Shown here: one piece after another, positions 36,659-45,377 of the stretch | Numbering within the stretch: the first letter of the stretch is position 1 | Layout of the letters: each line of letters opens with the position of its first letter | DNA from: Arthrobacter sp. KBS0703 | GTDB taxonomy: Bacteria; Actinomycetota; Actinomycetes; Actinomycetales; Micrococcaceae | Assembly: GCF_002008315.2 (NCBI RefSeq) | Contig: NZ_MVDG02000001.1 | Span: 3,720,001-3,784,000, forward strand | DNA length: 64,000 nt | Reading direction: 5' to 3' | Program-made: the position numbers and the translations under genes | The notes under the pieces: model-generated | Told to the model about the DNA's origin: nothing | Databases searched by the model: none | What the model saw: only the letters and a program-made list of their open reading frames with translations

Positions 36659-36672
36659 GTAGACCGATCTAC
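36659..36672. promoter_or_regulatory. candidate operator GTAGA-N4-TCTAC (site 2)
   Basis: GTAGACCGATCTAC has perfect 5-bp arms around a CCGA centre. Its centre lies 59 bases from that of the site at 36599, a spacing that could allow looping by a tetrameric or cooperating repressor. It is about 90 bases before the binding-protein start and probably close to the promoter. Confidence 0.72.
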
Positions 36673-36764
36673 ACAATCCAAGCACAGAGTCTGGATGGCG
36701 TAGCTAGGCAAAATTGAAACGTTCCATAGGCCCGAGGGCCTGCGGGCTTTACGAGGAGGTAAAG

Positions 36765-38081
36765 ATGGCCATTACGGGCACACGGCATTGGGCCGCCCTG
36801 GCTGGAGGCGTCACGGCGCTGGCGGTAGCGCTGACGGGTTGCGCCGGGGGCAGCACCAGCGCAGGCGGCGGCGAGAAGACCATCACCTGGCTGGTGGACA
36901 ACACCGAGAACACCGTCACATACGCGGAGCAGCTCGCCAAGGACTTCACCGCCGCGAACCCGACCATCAAGGTCGAGGTCGAGACCCGGCCGCAGGGCGG
37001 CGAAGGCGACAACATCGTGAAGACCAGGCTGTCCACCGGAGACATGGCAGACGTGTTCTCGTACAACTCAGGTTCCCTCTTCCACCAGATCTCGCCGGAG
37101 CAGAACCTGGTGCCCGTCACCAGCGAGCCCTACATGGCCAACGTTTCCGACTCGTTCAAGCCCGTCGTGACCGCCGGCAAGGAGATCTACGGCGTCCCGG
37201 TCGGCACCGGCAACGCCGGCGCGGTGCTCTACAACAAGAAGGTCTACGAAAAGCTGGGCCTGTCCGTTCCCAAGACCTGGTCCGAGTTCCTGGCCAACAG
37301 CCGCAAGATCAAGGAAGCGGGCATCGACCCGATCATCCAGACGTACCAGACCACGTGGACCTCCCAGCTGTTCGTCCTCGGCGACTTCGCCAACGTGGCC
37401 AAGGCGGACCCGGACTTCGCCGCCAACTACACGGCCAACAAGGCCAAGTACGCCACCGATCCGGCGGCTGTCAAGGGCTTCGAGCACCTCGAGGAAGCCG
37501 CGAAGGCCGGCCTGTTCAACAAGGACTTCGCCTCCGCCACCTACGCCCAGGGGCTCGAGAAGCTGGCCAACGGTGAGGGCGCGCAATACCCGATCCTGAG
37601 CTTTGCCCTGCCGGAGCTCAAGGTGACCTTCCCGGACAAGCTCAACGACATCGGCCTCTTCCCGCTTCCGGGCGAGGACGCGTCGAAGAACGCCCTGACG
37701 GTCTGGCTGCCGGGCGGCGTCTACATCCCCAAGTCCACGAAGAACCTCGATGAAGCCAAGAAGTTCCAGGCGTTCATCGCGAGCAAGGCCGGCTGCGACT
37801 CCCAGACCAAGGCCGTCGGTGCCAACGGCCCCTACCTCGTCAAGGGCTGCGACCTGCCCGCGGACGTGCCCGCCGCGGTGAAGGACATGCTCCCGTACTT
37901 CGAGGACCAGTCCAAGAACAGCCCCGCGCTGGAGTACCTCTCCCCGGTCAAGGGCCCTGCCCTCGAACAGATCACCGTCGAGGTGGGCTCGGGCATCCGG
38001 TCCGCCAAGGACGCCGCCGTCCTCTACGACGAGGACGTCAAGAAGCAGGCCAAGCAGCTGAACCTGCCCGGCTGGAACTAG
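36765..38081 (+). CDS. sugar ABC transporter substrate-binding lipoprotein (second importer)
   Basis: A 438-residue solute-binding protein with a lipoprotein signal, lipobox ALTGC (Cys26) and a glycine/serine linker. TITWLVDNTENTVTYAEQLAKDF and VETRPQGGEGDNIVKTRLSTGDMADVFSYNSGS are typical of oligosaccharide-binding proteins. A perfect AGGAGGTAAAG before the ATG at 36765 decides the start over an upstream ATG at 36714. The sequence is quite different from the first binding protein at 20164, so the two importers probably take different sugars. It heads an operon with two permeases and an alpha-L-rhamnosidase, so a rhamnosyl oligosaccharide is a likely ligand. Confidence 0.93.
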   Translation: MAITGTRHWAALAGGVTALAVALTGCAGGSTSAGGGEKTITWLVDNTENTVTYAEQLAKDFTAANPTIKVEVETRPQGGEGDNIVKTRLSTGDMADVFSYNSGSLFHQISPEQNLVPVTSEPYMANVSDSFKPVVTAGKEIYGVPVGTGNAGAVLYNKKVYEKLGLSVPKTWSEFLANSRKIKEAGIDPIIQTYQTTWTSQLFVLGDFANVAKADPDFAANYTANKAKYATDPAAVKGFEHLEEAAKAGLFNKDFASATYAQGLEKLANGEGAQYPILSFALPELKVTFPDKLNDIGLFPLPGEDASKNALTVWLPGGVYIPKSTKNLDEAKKFQAFIASKAGCDSQTKAVGANGPYLVKGCDLPADVPAAVKDMLPYFEDQSKNSPALEYLSPVKGPALEQITVEVGSGIRSAKDAAVLYDEDVKKQAKQLNLPGWN

Positions 38082-38097
38082 CCTCCTAACCCAACCC

Positions 38098-38128
38098 GCC
38101 GTCCGGGCCGCCTGCCGGCCCGGACGGC
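38098..38128 (+). promoter_or_regulatory. intercistronic stem-loop after binding-protein gene
   Basis: Arms GCCGTCCGGGCCG (38098-38110) and CGGCCCGGACGGC (38116-38128) form a perfect 13-bp stem with a 5-base loop in the 63-base gap between binding-protein and first permease genes. It probably stabilises the upstream message or attenuates readthrough, as in the parallel element at 20105-20136. Confidence 0.65.
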
Positions 38129-38144
38129 CCCTAGGAAGATTCCC

Positions 38145-39071
38145 ATGACAGTCAACACCGCACCGACAGTTTCGGCCACGCGCCCGCGCCAGGCCGTGCA
38201 GCCCAAGCGCCCCAAGGGGAAGTCGACGTACCCCTATTGGTTCTACCTTCCCGCTGCCGTCGTCTACACGGCCCTGTTCCTGATCCCGACCTTCGCGTCG
38301 TTCTTCTTCAGTTTCACCCGCTGGACCCTCACGGACTTCACCTTCATTGGCCTGGACAACTTCGTCCAGTTCTTCCAGGAGCCGGCCCTCCTCAAAGGCC
38401 TGACCAACACGTTCATCTACGGCCTCGTGACGTCCGCCCTCAAAGTGGTCCTGGGCATGCTGCTGGCAGTACTGCTGACCTCCCAGATCATCGCCCGCGG
38501 CTACCTCCGGTCCGTGATCTTCTTCCCGGTACTCCTGAGCAGCATCGGCGTCGGCATCGTCTTCACCATCCTGATGGACCCATCCAAGGGCATGATCAAC
38601 AAGGCCCTCGAGGTCATCGGGATCCAGGGGCCGGCCTGGCTCGTGGATCCCGCCTGGGCGCTGCTCTCCGTCGCCCTGGTGGACGTCTGGAAGGGCGTGG
38701 GCCTCGCCACCGTTATCTACATCGCCGGCATCGTGTCCATCCCGCAGGAGTACTTCGAGGCCGCCAAAGTGGACGGCGCCAGCTCGTTCCAGAGCTTCTT
38801 CAACATCACCCTCCCCCTGGCCCGACCGGCCACGGCAACGGTGATCATCCTGTCCCTGATCGGCGGGCTCCGCTCCTTCGACCTGATCTGGGCCATGACC
38901 AAGGGCGGCCCGGGCTTCACCTCGGACGTCATCGCCTCGGTCATCTTCAAGCAGTACCAGGCCGGCTTCTACGGCCTGTCCACGGCGGGCAACGTCGTCC
39001 TGTTCCTGATCGTCACCGCGATCATCCTGCCCCTGTCCATGTTCCTGAACCGCAAGGAGGTCGACCAGTGA
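38145..39071 (+). CDS. carbohydrate ABC transporter permease, MalF/UgpA type
   Basis: A 308-residue permease with a basic N-terminal tail (RPRQAVQPKRPKGKSTYPYW) and six membrane segments. The EAA loop is FEAAKVDGASSFQSFFNITLPLARP, where the missing ATPase would dock. Its length suits the UgpA/LacF group. TAGGAAGA precedes the ATG. The stop overlaps the next gene's GTG, showing coupled translation with the second permease. Confidence 0.93.
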   Translation: MTVNTAPTVSATRPRQAVQPKRPKGKSTYPYWFYLPAAVVYTALFLIPTFASFFFSFTRWTLTDFTFIGLDNFVQFFQEPALLKGLTNTFIYGLVTSALKVVLGMLLAVLLTSQIIARGYLRSVIFFPVLLSSIGVGIVFTILMDPSKGMINKALEVIGIQGPAWLVDPAWALLSVALVDVWKGVGLATVIYIAGIVSIPQEYFEAAKVDGASSFQSFFNITLPLARPATATVIILSLIGGLRSFDLIWAMTKGGPGFTSDVIASVIFKQYQAGFYGLSTAGNVVLFLIVTAIILPLSMFLNRKEVDQ

Positions 39072-39898
39072 CCACCGCACTCAAGCGCTACGGGCTGGGC
39101 GCCCTGGCCATCGCCGTCACCGTCGTCGTCTTCATCGTCCCGCTCGCTTTCATGGCGCTCACCGCCGTGAAGGACCGCCGGGAGGCCGCCAAGCTCGACT
39201 TCTCCTGGCCCACCACCTTCAACTTCCTCGAGAACTTCCAGGACGTCCTGTCCGCCCGCAAGTTCATGCTCGTCACGGCCTTCATCAACAGCACGATCCT
39301 CACGGTGGTAAGTGTCACCGTCCTGGTGATCCTCGCCGCGATGGTCGCCTGGATCCTGCAGCGCCGCCGGTCCCGCTGGAACGGAGTGGCGAACTTCCTC
39401 ATCCTCTCGGGGCTGATCATCCCGCCCGCCGTGGTCCCCACCATCTGGGTCCTGCAAAGCATGGGCCTGTTCAAGACCCTGCCGGGCCTGATCCTGATCG
39501 AAGTGGCCTTCGGACTGTCCTTCTGCGTCATGCTCTTCCGCGCCTTCATCGCCTCCATCCCGAAAGAGCTCGACGAGGCCGCCGTCATCGACGGCTGCGG
39601 CCCGGTCCGGCTGTTCTTCCGGGTCATCTTCCCGCTGCTGCGCTCCGTTATCGTCACCGTGATCGTGGTCCAGTCCGTGCACATCTTCAACGACTTCCAG
39701 AACCCGCTCTACTTCCTCCCGGGCGACGCCAACGCCACCGTGCAGCTGACCCTGTTCAACTTCCAGAGCCAGTTCACCACCAGCTACAACCTGCTGTTCA
39801 TGAACATCCTGCTGATCACCATCCCGCCGTTCATCATGTACCTGTTCTTCAACCGCCAGATCGTCGCCGGCATGACCGCCGGCGCCGTCAAGGGCTGA
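39068..39898 (+). CDS. carbohydrate ABC transporter permease, MalG type (second importer)
   Basis: A 276-residue permease with six membrane segments, EAA loop DEAAVIDGCGPVRLFFRVIFPLLR and the end RQIVAGMTAGAVKG typical of MalG-type subunits. The GTG start at 39068 overlaps the stop of the partner permease. As in the first importer operon, no ATP-binding subunit is encoded nearby, so a shared multi-sugar ATPase elsewhere is expected. Confidence 0.93.
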   Translation: MTTALKRYGLGALAIAVTVVVFIVPLAFMALTAVKDRREAAKLDFSWPTTFNFLENFQDVLSARKFMLVTAFINSTILTVVSVTVLVILAAMVAWILQRRRSRWNGVANFLILSGLIIPPAVVPTIWVLQSMGLFKTLPGLILIEVAFGLSFCVMLFRAFIASIPKELDEAAVIDGCGPVRLFFRVIFPLLRSVIVTVIVVQSVHIFNDFQNPLYFLPGDANATVQLTLFNFQSQFTTSYNLLFMNILLITIPPFIMYLFFNRQIVAGMTAGAVKG

Positions 39899-39905
39899 GC
39901 CCCAG

Positions 39906-39946
39906 CGCCAGCAGGACTAACCGCCAGCAGGACTAACCGCCAACAG
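39906..39946. repeat. short tandem repeat, 16-bp unit
   Basis: CGCCAGCAGGACTAAC occurs twice in tandem (39906-39921 and 39922-39937), followed by a degenerate partial third copy to about 39946. It lies just after the permease stop and before the rhamnosidase. No function is evident. Confidence 0.7.
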
Positions 39947-39998
39947 CACCGGGCCGGATACGGCCAGCCAGTCGAAACCCCAGAAAGAGACTTCCTCC

Positions 39999-42581
39999 AT
40001 GCCTGCCACCGTCCGACCCGTGACTTTTGAACACCTCCCCGGCGCCCTCGGCATCGGCACCCCGACGCCCCGGATCTCGTGGAAGGCGAGCGCCGAGGCG
40101 GGCTGGACGCAGGAGGCCTACCAGCTGACGGTGGCCACGCCCGAGGGCACCTGGACGAGTGAACGCGTTGACTCCCCGGAATCAGTGCTGGTTCCCTGGC
40201 CCGGCGCTCCCCTGGCCTCGGCGCAGCGGGCAGACGTCAGCGTCCGCGTCTGGGGCGGCGGCCAGGAGGAGCCGAGCGAATGGAGCCCGGCCGCCGCCGT
40301 GGAAACCGGCCTTCTGAACGCCGGGGACTGGACGGCCACAGCGATATCCCCGGGCTGGGAAGAGGACGCCGATGCCGACCGGCGGCCGCCGCTGCTGCGC
40401 CGCGGCTTCACCCTCCCGCGGCCGGTTGCCTCGGCCCGGCTCTACGTGACCGCCCACGGCCTGTACGAGATGGAGCTCAACGGATCGCGGGTCGGCGACG
40501 ACGCCCTGGCGCCGGGCTGGACCGTCTACGGCCAGCGGCTGCGCTACTACACCTACGATGTCACCGGCCATCTCGCCGAGGGCGAGAACGCGCTCGGCGC
40601 CTGGCTCGCCGACGGCTGGTACCGGGGCCGCATCGGCTTCAACGGCGGCAACGCGAACCTTTACGGGGACAAGATCGCGCTGCTGGCGCAGCTGCACGTC
40701 ACGCACGACGACGGCTCCGTCACCGTTGTCGGCACCGACCAGGGCTGGAAGGCGTCCTTCGGCCCCATCCTGTTCAGCAGCCTCTACAAGGGTGAGATTT
40801 TCGACGCCCGGGAGCTGGCGGCAGGGTGGAGCCGGCCCGGGTTCGACGATTCGGGCTGGCAGCCCGTCGTCGGCGTCGAGCGCGATCCCGCAACCCTGGT
40901 GGCCCCCGAGGGGCCGCCGGTGCGCTGCACCGGTGAGATGCGGCCGGTGACCGTCCGGACCTCGCCGTCGGGGAAGGTCCTGCTCGACTTCGGGCAAAAC
41001 CTGGTGGGCCGGCTGCAGATCACCGTCAGCGGACAGGCCGGGTCCGTGGTCACCCTCCGCCACGCGGAGGTCCTCCAGGACGGCGAGCTCTACACCCGCC
41101 CGTTGCGGTTGGCCGACAGCACCGACCGTTACACCCTGGCCGGTGCCGGCACGGAAACCTGGGAGCCGCGCTTCACCCTCCACGGCTTCCGCTACGCCGA
41201 GATCGACGGCTGGACCGGCGGGGACGTCGCCGAGAACGTGGTGGCGCGCGTCCATCACACCGATATGGAACGCACGGGCTGGTTCGAGTGCTCCGATCCG
41301 GACCTGAACCGGCTCCACGACAACGTGCTGTGGAGCATGAAGGGCAACTTCGTGGACATCCCCACGGACTGCCCGCAGCGTGACGAAAGGCTCGGCTGGA
41401 CCGGAGACATCCAGGTCTTCACCCCCACCGCCAGCTTCCTTTACGACTGCTCCGGCATGCTCTCCTCCTGGCTGAAGGACGTCGCCGCCGAACAGCTGCC
41501 CGACGGCACTGTTCCCTGGTACGTCCCGGTGATTCCCGGCGGCAACTACTGGACCCCGATCCGCCCGGGCGCAGTCTGGGGCGACGTGGCCGTGCTCACG
41601 CCCTGGGCGCTGTACGAGCGGTTCCGCGATGAAAAAGTCCTGGCCGACCAGTACGCGAGCGCCAAGGCCTGGGTGGACCTGCTGGACAGCCTGGCCGGCG
41701 ACAGCCACCTGTGGGACACCGGTTTCCAGCTGGGTGACTGGCTTGATCCCACCGCCCCGCCGGAGGACCCCACCCAGGCCATGACGGACAGGCACCTCGT
41801 CGCCTCCGCGTACTTCGCCTGGTCGGCCCGCCACCTCGCAAAGGCGGCCGGCGTGCTGGGCAAGGCCGACGACGAGCTGCACTACCTCGAACTCGCCCGC
41901 GCCGCGGCGGATGCCTTCGCCTCGGAGTACATCCTGCCGGATGGCCGGATGACCAGCGACGCGCAGACCGCCTATGCCCTGGCCATCGTGTTCGGGCTGT
42001 ACCCGGACCAGGAGCTGGCCCGCATGGGCGGCGAACGCCTGGCCCAGCTGGTGCGCGAGGGCGGGAACCGCATCGGGACCGGGTTCGCGGGAACGCCGGT
42101 CATCTCGGATGCGCTGACGGCCGCAGGCGCCGTGGACACGGCCTACGACCTGCTGCTGGAGAAGGAGTGCCCCTCCTGGCTGTACGCGGTGAAGCAGGGC
42201 GGCACCACCATCTGGGAACGGTGGGACTCCATGCTTGCCGACGGAACCATCAACCCGGGCGAGATGACGTCCTTCAACCATTACGCGCTCGGCGCCGTGG
42301 CCGACTGGATGCACCGCGTGGTGGCCGGCATCGCGCCGCTCGAGCCCGGCTACCGCCGGATCCTCTTCCGTCCCCAGCCTGGCGGCGGCCTCACCTCTGC
42401 CTCCGCCCGGCACGAGACCCCCTATGGGACCGCCTCCATCTCCTGGCGAAACGCCGACGGCGGGCACAGCGTCTCCATCGAGGTGCCCACCGGAGCCACT
42501 GCCCGCGTTGAGCTGCCGGGCCAGGAGCCCCGGGAGGTCGGTTCCGGCCGTTTCGAATACACCGTCGCCCAGATTTCCTAG
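39999..42581 (+). CDS. GH78 family alpha-L-rhamnosidase
   Basis: An 860-residue inverting glycosidase that removes terminal alpha-L-rhamnose. The N-terminal FEHLPGALGIGTPTPRISW and the segments LYVTAHGLYEMELNGSRVGD and LDFGQNLVGRL are the beta domains. The (alpha/alpha)6 catalytic part begins at about residue 420 with WFECSDPDLNRLHDN. IPTDCPQRDERLGWTGD (near 455) carries the conserved acidic residues, and TTIWERWDS (near 730) bears another. There is no signal peptide, so it acts on imported rhamnosides inside the cell, in line with its place behind the importer. It is the last intact enzyme of that operon. Confidence 0.94.
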   Translation: MPATVRPVTFEHLPGALGIGTPTPRISWKASAEAGWTQEAYQLTVATPEGTWTSERVDSPESVLVPWPGAPLASAQRADVSVRVWGGGQEEPSEWSPAAAVETGLLNAGDWTATAISPGWEEDADADRRPPLLRRGFTLPRPVASARLYVTAHGLYEMELNGSRVGDDALAPGWTVYGQRLRYYTYDVTGHLAEGENALGAWLADGWYRGRIGFNGGNANLYGDKIALLAQLHVTHDDGSVTVVGTDQGWKASFGPILFSSLYKGEIFDARELAAGWSRPGFDDSGWQPVVGVERDPATLVAPEGPPVRCTGEMRPVTVRTSPSGKVLLDFGQNLVGRLQITVSGQAGSVVTLRHAEVLQDGELYTRPLRLADSTDRYTLAGAGTETWEPRFTLHGFRYAEIDGWTGGDVAENVVARVHHTDMERTGWFECSDPDLNRLHDNVLWSMKGNFVDIPTDCPQRDERLGWTGDIQVFTPTASFLYDCSGMLSSWLKDVAAEQLPDGTVPWYVPVIPGGNYWTPIRPGAVWGDVAVLTPWALYERFRDEKVLADQYASAKAWVDLLDSLAGDSHLWDTGFQLGDWLDPTAPPEDPTQAMTDRHLVASAYFAWSARHLAKAAGVLGKADDELHYLELARAAADAFASEYILPDGRMTSDAQTAYALAIVFGLYPDQELARMGGERLAQLVREGGNRIGTGFAGTPVISDALTAAGAVDTAYDLLLEKECPSWLYAVKQGGTTIWERWDSMLADGTINPGEMTSFNHYALGAVADWMHRVVAGIAPLEPGYRRILFRPQPGGGLTSASARHETPYGTASISWRNADGGHSVSIEVPTGATARVELPGQEPREVGSGRFEYTVAQIS

Positions 42582-42612
42582 GCTAGGCTCGGCCTAGGTT
42601 TACAGATCACCG

Positions 42613-42867
42613 GACCCCGCAAAGGACCCGGTGCAACTGCTCCAGCGCCTGGGTGACCGGGTGAAGTTCATCCACATCAAGGACGGCCCGCTCACCACCG
42701 ACACCAAGGCCCAGCAGCCTGCGGGACAGGGCCGGGTGCCCGTCCTGGAGGTCATCGCCGCGGCCACCGCCCTGGAAGTCGGAGTGGTGGAGTTCGACGA
42801 CTACTCCGGTGACATCTTCGACGGAATTGCCCAGAGCCTGGCCTACCTGCTGGCGGCGGAAGCATGA
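42613..42867 (+). pseudogene. C-terminal remnant of a sugar phosphate isomerase/epimerase
   Basis: The frame DPVQLLQRLGDRVKFIHIKDG and then QGRVPVLEVIAAATALEVGVVEFDDYSGDIFDGI matches the last third of xylose-isomerase-like TIM-barrel sugar isomerases (family length about 250-290 residues), including the H-I-K-D metal/substrate motif. No N-terminal part lies upstream: the gap after the rhamnosidase is only about 30 bases, with no ribosome binding site. The 5' two-thirds is therefore deleted. The stop overlaps the next ATG (ATGA), so the fragment once belonged to the operon. An assembly deletion is possible, given the errors nearby. Confidence 0.72.
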
Positions 42868-43897
42868 GCCGCAGCAGATCCGTCGGCGTCGCGGTCATCG
42901 GCGCCGGCAACATCAGCAAGCAGTACCTCGACAACCTGACGGTCTTCCCCGACCTCAAGGTGCACATCATCGCCGACCTCTTCGAGGAGGCCGCGGCGGC
43001 ACGCGCCAAGGAATACGGCATACCGGCATGGGGCGGGGTGGACGCGGCACTGAATCATCCCGACGTCGAAATCATCGTCAGCCTGACCATTCCGGCCGCC
43101 CATGTGGAGGTGGCCACCGCCGCCGTCAACGCCGGAAAGCACGTCTGGACCGAGAAGCCGTTTTCGCTGGACCGGGCCTCGGGCCTGGCGCTGCTGAAGG
43201 CGGCGGATGCCGCCGGACTACGCCTTGGCTGCGCCCCGGACACAACCCTCGGCGCCGGGCTCCAGACCGCCCGGCTGCTGATCGAACGCGGCGACATCGG
43301 GATGCCGCTGACCGCCCTGACCACGTTCCAGACGCCGGGTCCGGAATCCTGGCACCCCAATCCGGCGTTCCTGTTCCAGCACGGCGCCGGCCCCCTCTTC
43401 GACATGGGGCCCTACTACATCACGGCGCTGGTCCAGACGTTTGGCTCCGTCCGCAAGGTGGCCGCCGTCGGCTCCAAGGCCAAGGAAGTCCGCGTCATCG
43501 GCTCCGGCCCCAAAGCCGGGGAAGAATTCGCCGTCGAGGTCCCCACCCATGTCAGCGCCATGGCGCAGTTCGACGGCGGGGCCTCCTCGCATAGCGTGTT
43601 CAGCTTCGAATCCCCCGCCAGCGCATGGGCTTCGTCGAAATCACCGGCACGGAAGCCACGATCTCGCTGCCGGACCCCAACTACTTCGACGGCGACATCC
43701 GGCTCTGGCGCGCGGGCGACGAGGACTGGCCCACTATTCCGGCGACCGGCCCCGCCAACGGCCGCGGCATGGGCGTCCTGGATGTGGCACGCTCAATCCG
43801 AGCCGGCGTCCCGCACCGCGCAACCGGAAGCCACCCTGTAGCAACGCCGCAGAGCGCCTGCCGCGCCGAGCCCGGCAACACGTGCGCTGCTCAGGCG
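42864..43897 (+). CDS. Gfo/Idh/MocA family oxidoreductase (4 of 4), frameshifted and truncated
   Basis: The N-terminal 250 residues are a normal family member: GVAVIGAGNISKQYLDNL, HVWTEKPFSLDRASGLAL near residue 95 and GAGPLFDMGPYYITALVQTFG (D and Y at the catalytic place). Near 43617 the frame is lost at a C-run. One extra base restores RMGFVEITGTEATISLPDPN and continues to about 43850. After that the sequence degrades and meets the adapter at 43898, so the last 20-30 codons are absent. Both defects look like assembly error. It starts in the stop of the isomerase remnant and closes the rhamnosidase operon. Confidence 0.8.
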
Positions 43898-43935
43898 CTG
43901 TCTCTTATACACATCTAGATGTGTATAAGAGACAG
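43898..43935. other. Nextera mate-pair junction adapter (assembly artefact, copy 1)
   Basis: CTGTCTCTTATACACATCT followed directly by its reverse complement: the 19-bp Tn5 mosaic end, head to head. This is the known circularisation junction of Nextera mate-pair libraries. It separates a truncated plus-strand oxidoreductase from a truncated minus-strand DUF1508 gene, so real sequence of unknown length is missing here. Confidence 0.97.
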
Positions 43936-44242
43936 GCCGCGGCCGGGCGGGCTTCCTGGCCCGGGCGCGGAAGCCGCCTGCCGGGGCGGGCTGGTGGTTC
44001 TCCCATGCCTGCGGGACGGCGGCATGCTCCGCCGCTTGGGGCGTTGCGTTCGGCCGGCTGGCGGAGCACAGGTCGGTGACCAGCCCCGTCCCGGCACACT
44101 CGCGCACGGCGGCGATGCCGGCGGCGGCCCCGCGCTTGTCATCGAAGGCGGCCGACACGGCGAGCACTGTACCGTCGGAGGCCTTGAGCCGGAACCGGAA
44201 ATGCGACTCCGCGTCCACGAACACTTCAAACTTGCCGGCCAT
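43936..44242 (-). CDS. DUF1508 (YegP-like) protein, 3' end lost at adapter
   Basis: A small protein starting MAGKFEVFVDAESHFRFRLK, followed by ASDGTVLAVSAAFDDKRGAAAGIAAVREC, which is one DUF1508 unit (a beta-beta-alpha fold repeated in YegP). After it comes an alanine/proline-rich tail. GGAAGGAC precedes the ATG at 44242. The frame runs into the adapter at 43935 after about 102 codons, so the C-terminus is lost. DUF1508 proteins are linked to stress, with no known biochemical role. Confidence 0.8.
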
Positions 44243-44663
44243 GGCTGTCCTTCCGGTCTGGGGCGGCTCCTCCGCGAGCCTCCCTGCCGCGGAGCAGGTC
44301 CGAACGCCTCGCTGTGTCCGGCTCCCGCTGGTCTGGTCGAACGGCCTCGAACGAGCCGTTCATCAACTGCTAAAAGTCTGTCGCGGACGCGCATGGCCGC
44401 ACAAGGCTTCGCCTGTAAACCATAGGTAAATTGCATGCAACGGCCCGCCGGCAAACCATCGACTCCGCCCGACCGTTTGGCGCCGCGACCGCCCGACCTG
44501 CAAAGACCGGCGGGAACGGACTATTCTTGGCGGTGAAAGACCTGTTGCTCCCGTTCGGCGCAACTCGATTCTGCCCGACGGGGCCGATGTGGGGATCTGA
44601 GGCACACCATGGACACTGCGCATGCCGCCCCGCAGATGTTCCCGTTCCAGCGGGGCAGGATCC
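44243..44663. other. intergenic region between DUF1508 gene and GAF-ANTAR genes
   Basis: About 420 bases between divergent genes. GC content falls around 44370-44440 and a small palindrome, TTGCATGCAA, is seen at 44432-44441, a possible regulator site. I see no credible coding frame or strong promoter match. The region should hold the promoters for both directions. Confidence 0.4.
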
Positions 44664-45368
44664 ATGGCTGATTCCGACGCTTCCGCGGCCGCCCGCCCGG
44701 CCGGCGGGAACCTCTGCAGACCCTTCCTGGAACAACTCCCCGTGGCCGGTGCTGCCGTCTCCATGTTCGGCGGGGCGGCGGCCGAGACCTTGGTGTGCGC
44801 GAGCGACACGCTGGCGGCACGCCTGGATGAACTGCAGTTCGATCTGGGGGAAGGTCCCAGGTGGGAGGCTCTCCAGACGCGGCTCCCCGTCCTCGTCCCG
44901 GACGTGCGGCACACCCACCCGTACGTGTGGCCGGTGTTTTCGAAGGCGCTCCTGGAGACGGAGGCTGCGGCGTTGTTTGTCTTCCCGGTTACCGTGGGCG
45001 CCTTGGACCTGGGGGTGGTGGAACTTCACCGCATGCAGCCGGGGAACCTGAGCCATGCCGACTATTCAACCGCAGCGATCCTCGCCGGCCAGACCGCATG
45101 GCACCTGCTTCGACGGGTTCTCCAAGTGAACTCGCCCGACAAAGACCCGGCACTGGAAGCCGCCCTCATGTCGAGGCGGGAAATCCACCAGGCAACGGGG
45201 ATGGTACTGGCGCAGTCCGGGGCGAGCGCCGCGGATGCCCTGCTGTTGCTGCGCGCGCATGCGTTCGCCAATGGAATGACGTTGCGCGAAACGGCTGATG
45301 CGGTTCTGCAGGGCCTGCTCAGTTTTGCCCCGCAGAATGACACACGCGGCAACCCGGGCCTGCGATAA
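44664..45368 (+). CDS. GAF-ANTAR domain regulator (first of tandem pair)
   Basis: A 234-residue protein. Residues about 20-145 form a GAF sensor domain with PVAGAAVSMFGGAAAETLVCASD and LGEGPRWEALQTRLPVLVPDVR. The C-terminal 60 residues form an ANTAR RNA-binding three-helix domain: EIHQATGMVLAQSGASAADALLLLRAHAFANGMTLRETADAVL. ANTAR proteins bind paired hexaloop hairpins in messages and prevent early termination. The start at 44664 has CAGGA upstream and is preferred over an ATG at 44622. A second GAF-ANTAR gene follows 9 bases later. The ligand is unknown. Confidence 0.85.
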   Translation: MADSDASAAARPAGGNLCRPFLEQLPVAGAAVSMFGGAAAETLVCASDTLAARLDELQFDLGEGPRWEALQTRLPVLVPDVRHTHPYVWPVFSKALLETEAAALFVFPVTVGALDLGVVELHRMQPGNLSHADYSTAAILAGQTAWHLLRRVLQVNSPDKDPALEAALMSRREIHQATGMVLAQSGASAADALLLLRAHAFANGMTLRETADAVLQGLLSFAPQNDTRGNPGLR

Positions 45369-45377
45369 AATGGGCAC

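Noticed and set aside
37068..39080. A 670-codon minus-strand open frame
   Set aside because: It is antisense to the binding-protein and permease genes, with a composition rich in R, G, D and H and no domain.
39906..39946. A CRISPR-like or regulatory repeat
   Set aside because: Only two full 16-bp units directly in tandem with no spacers; probably simple slippage.
40182..42467. A 761-codon minus-strand open frame
   Set aside because: It is fully antisense to the GH78 rhamnosidase, whose coding evidence is strong.
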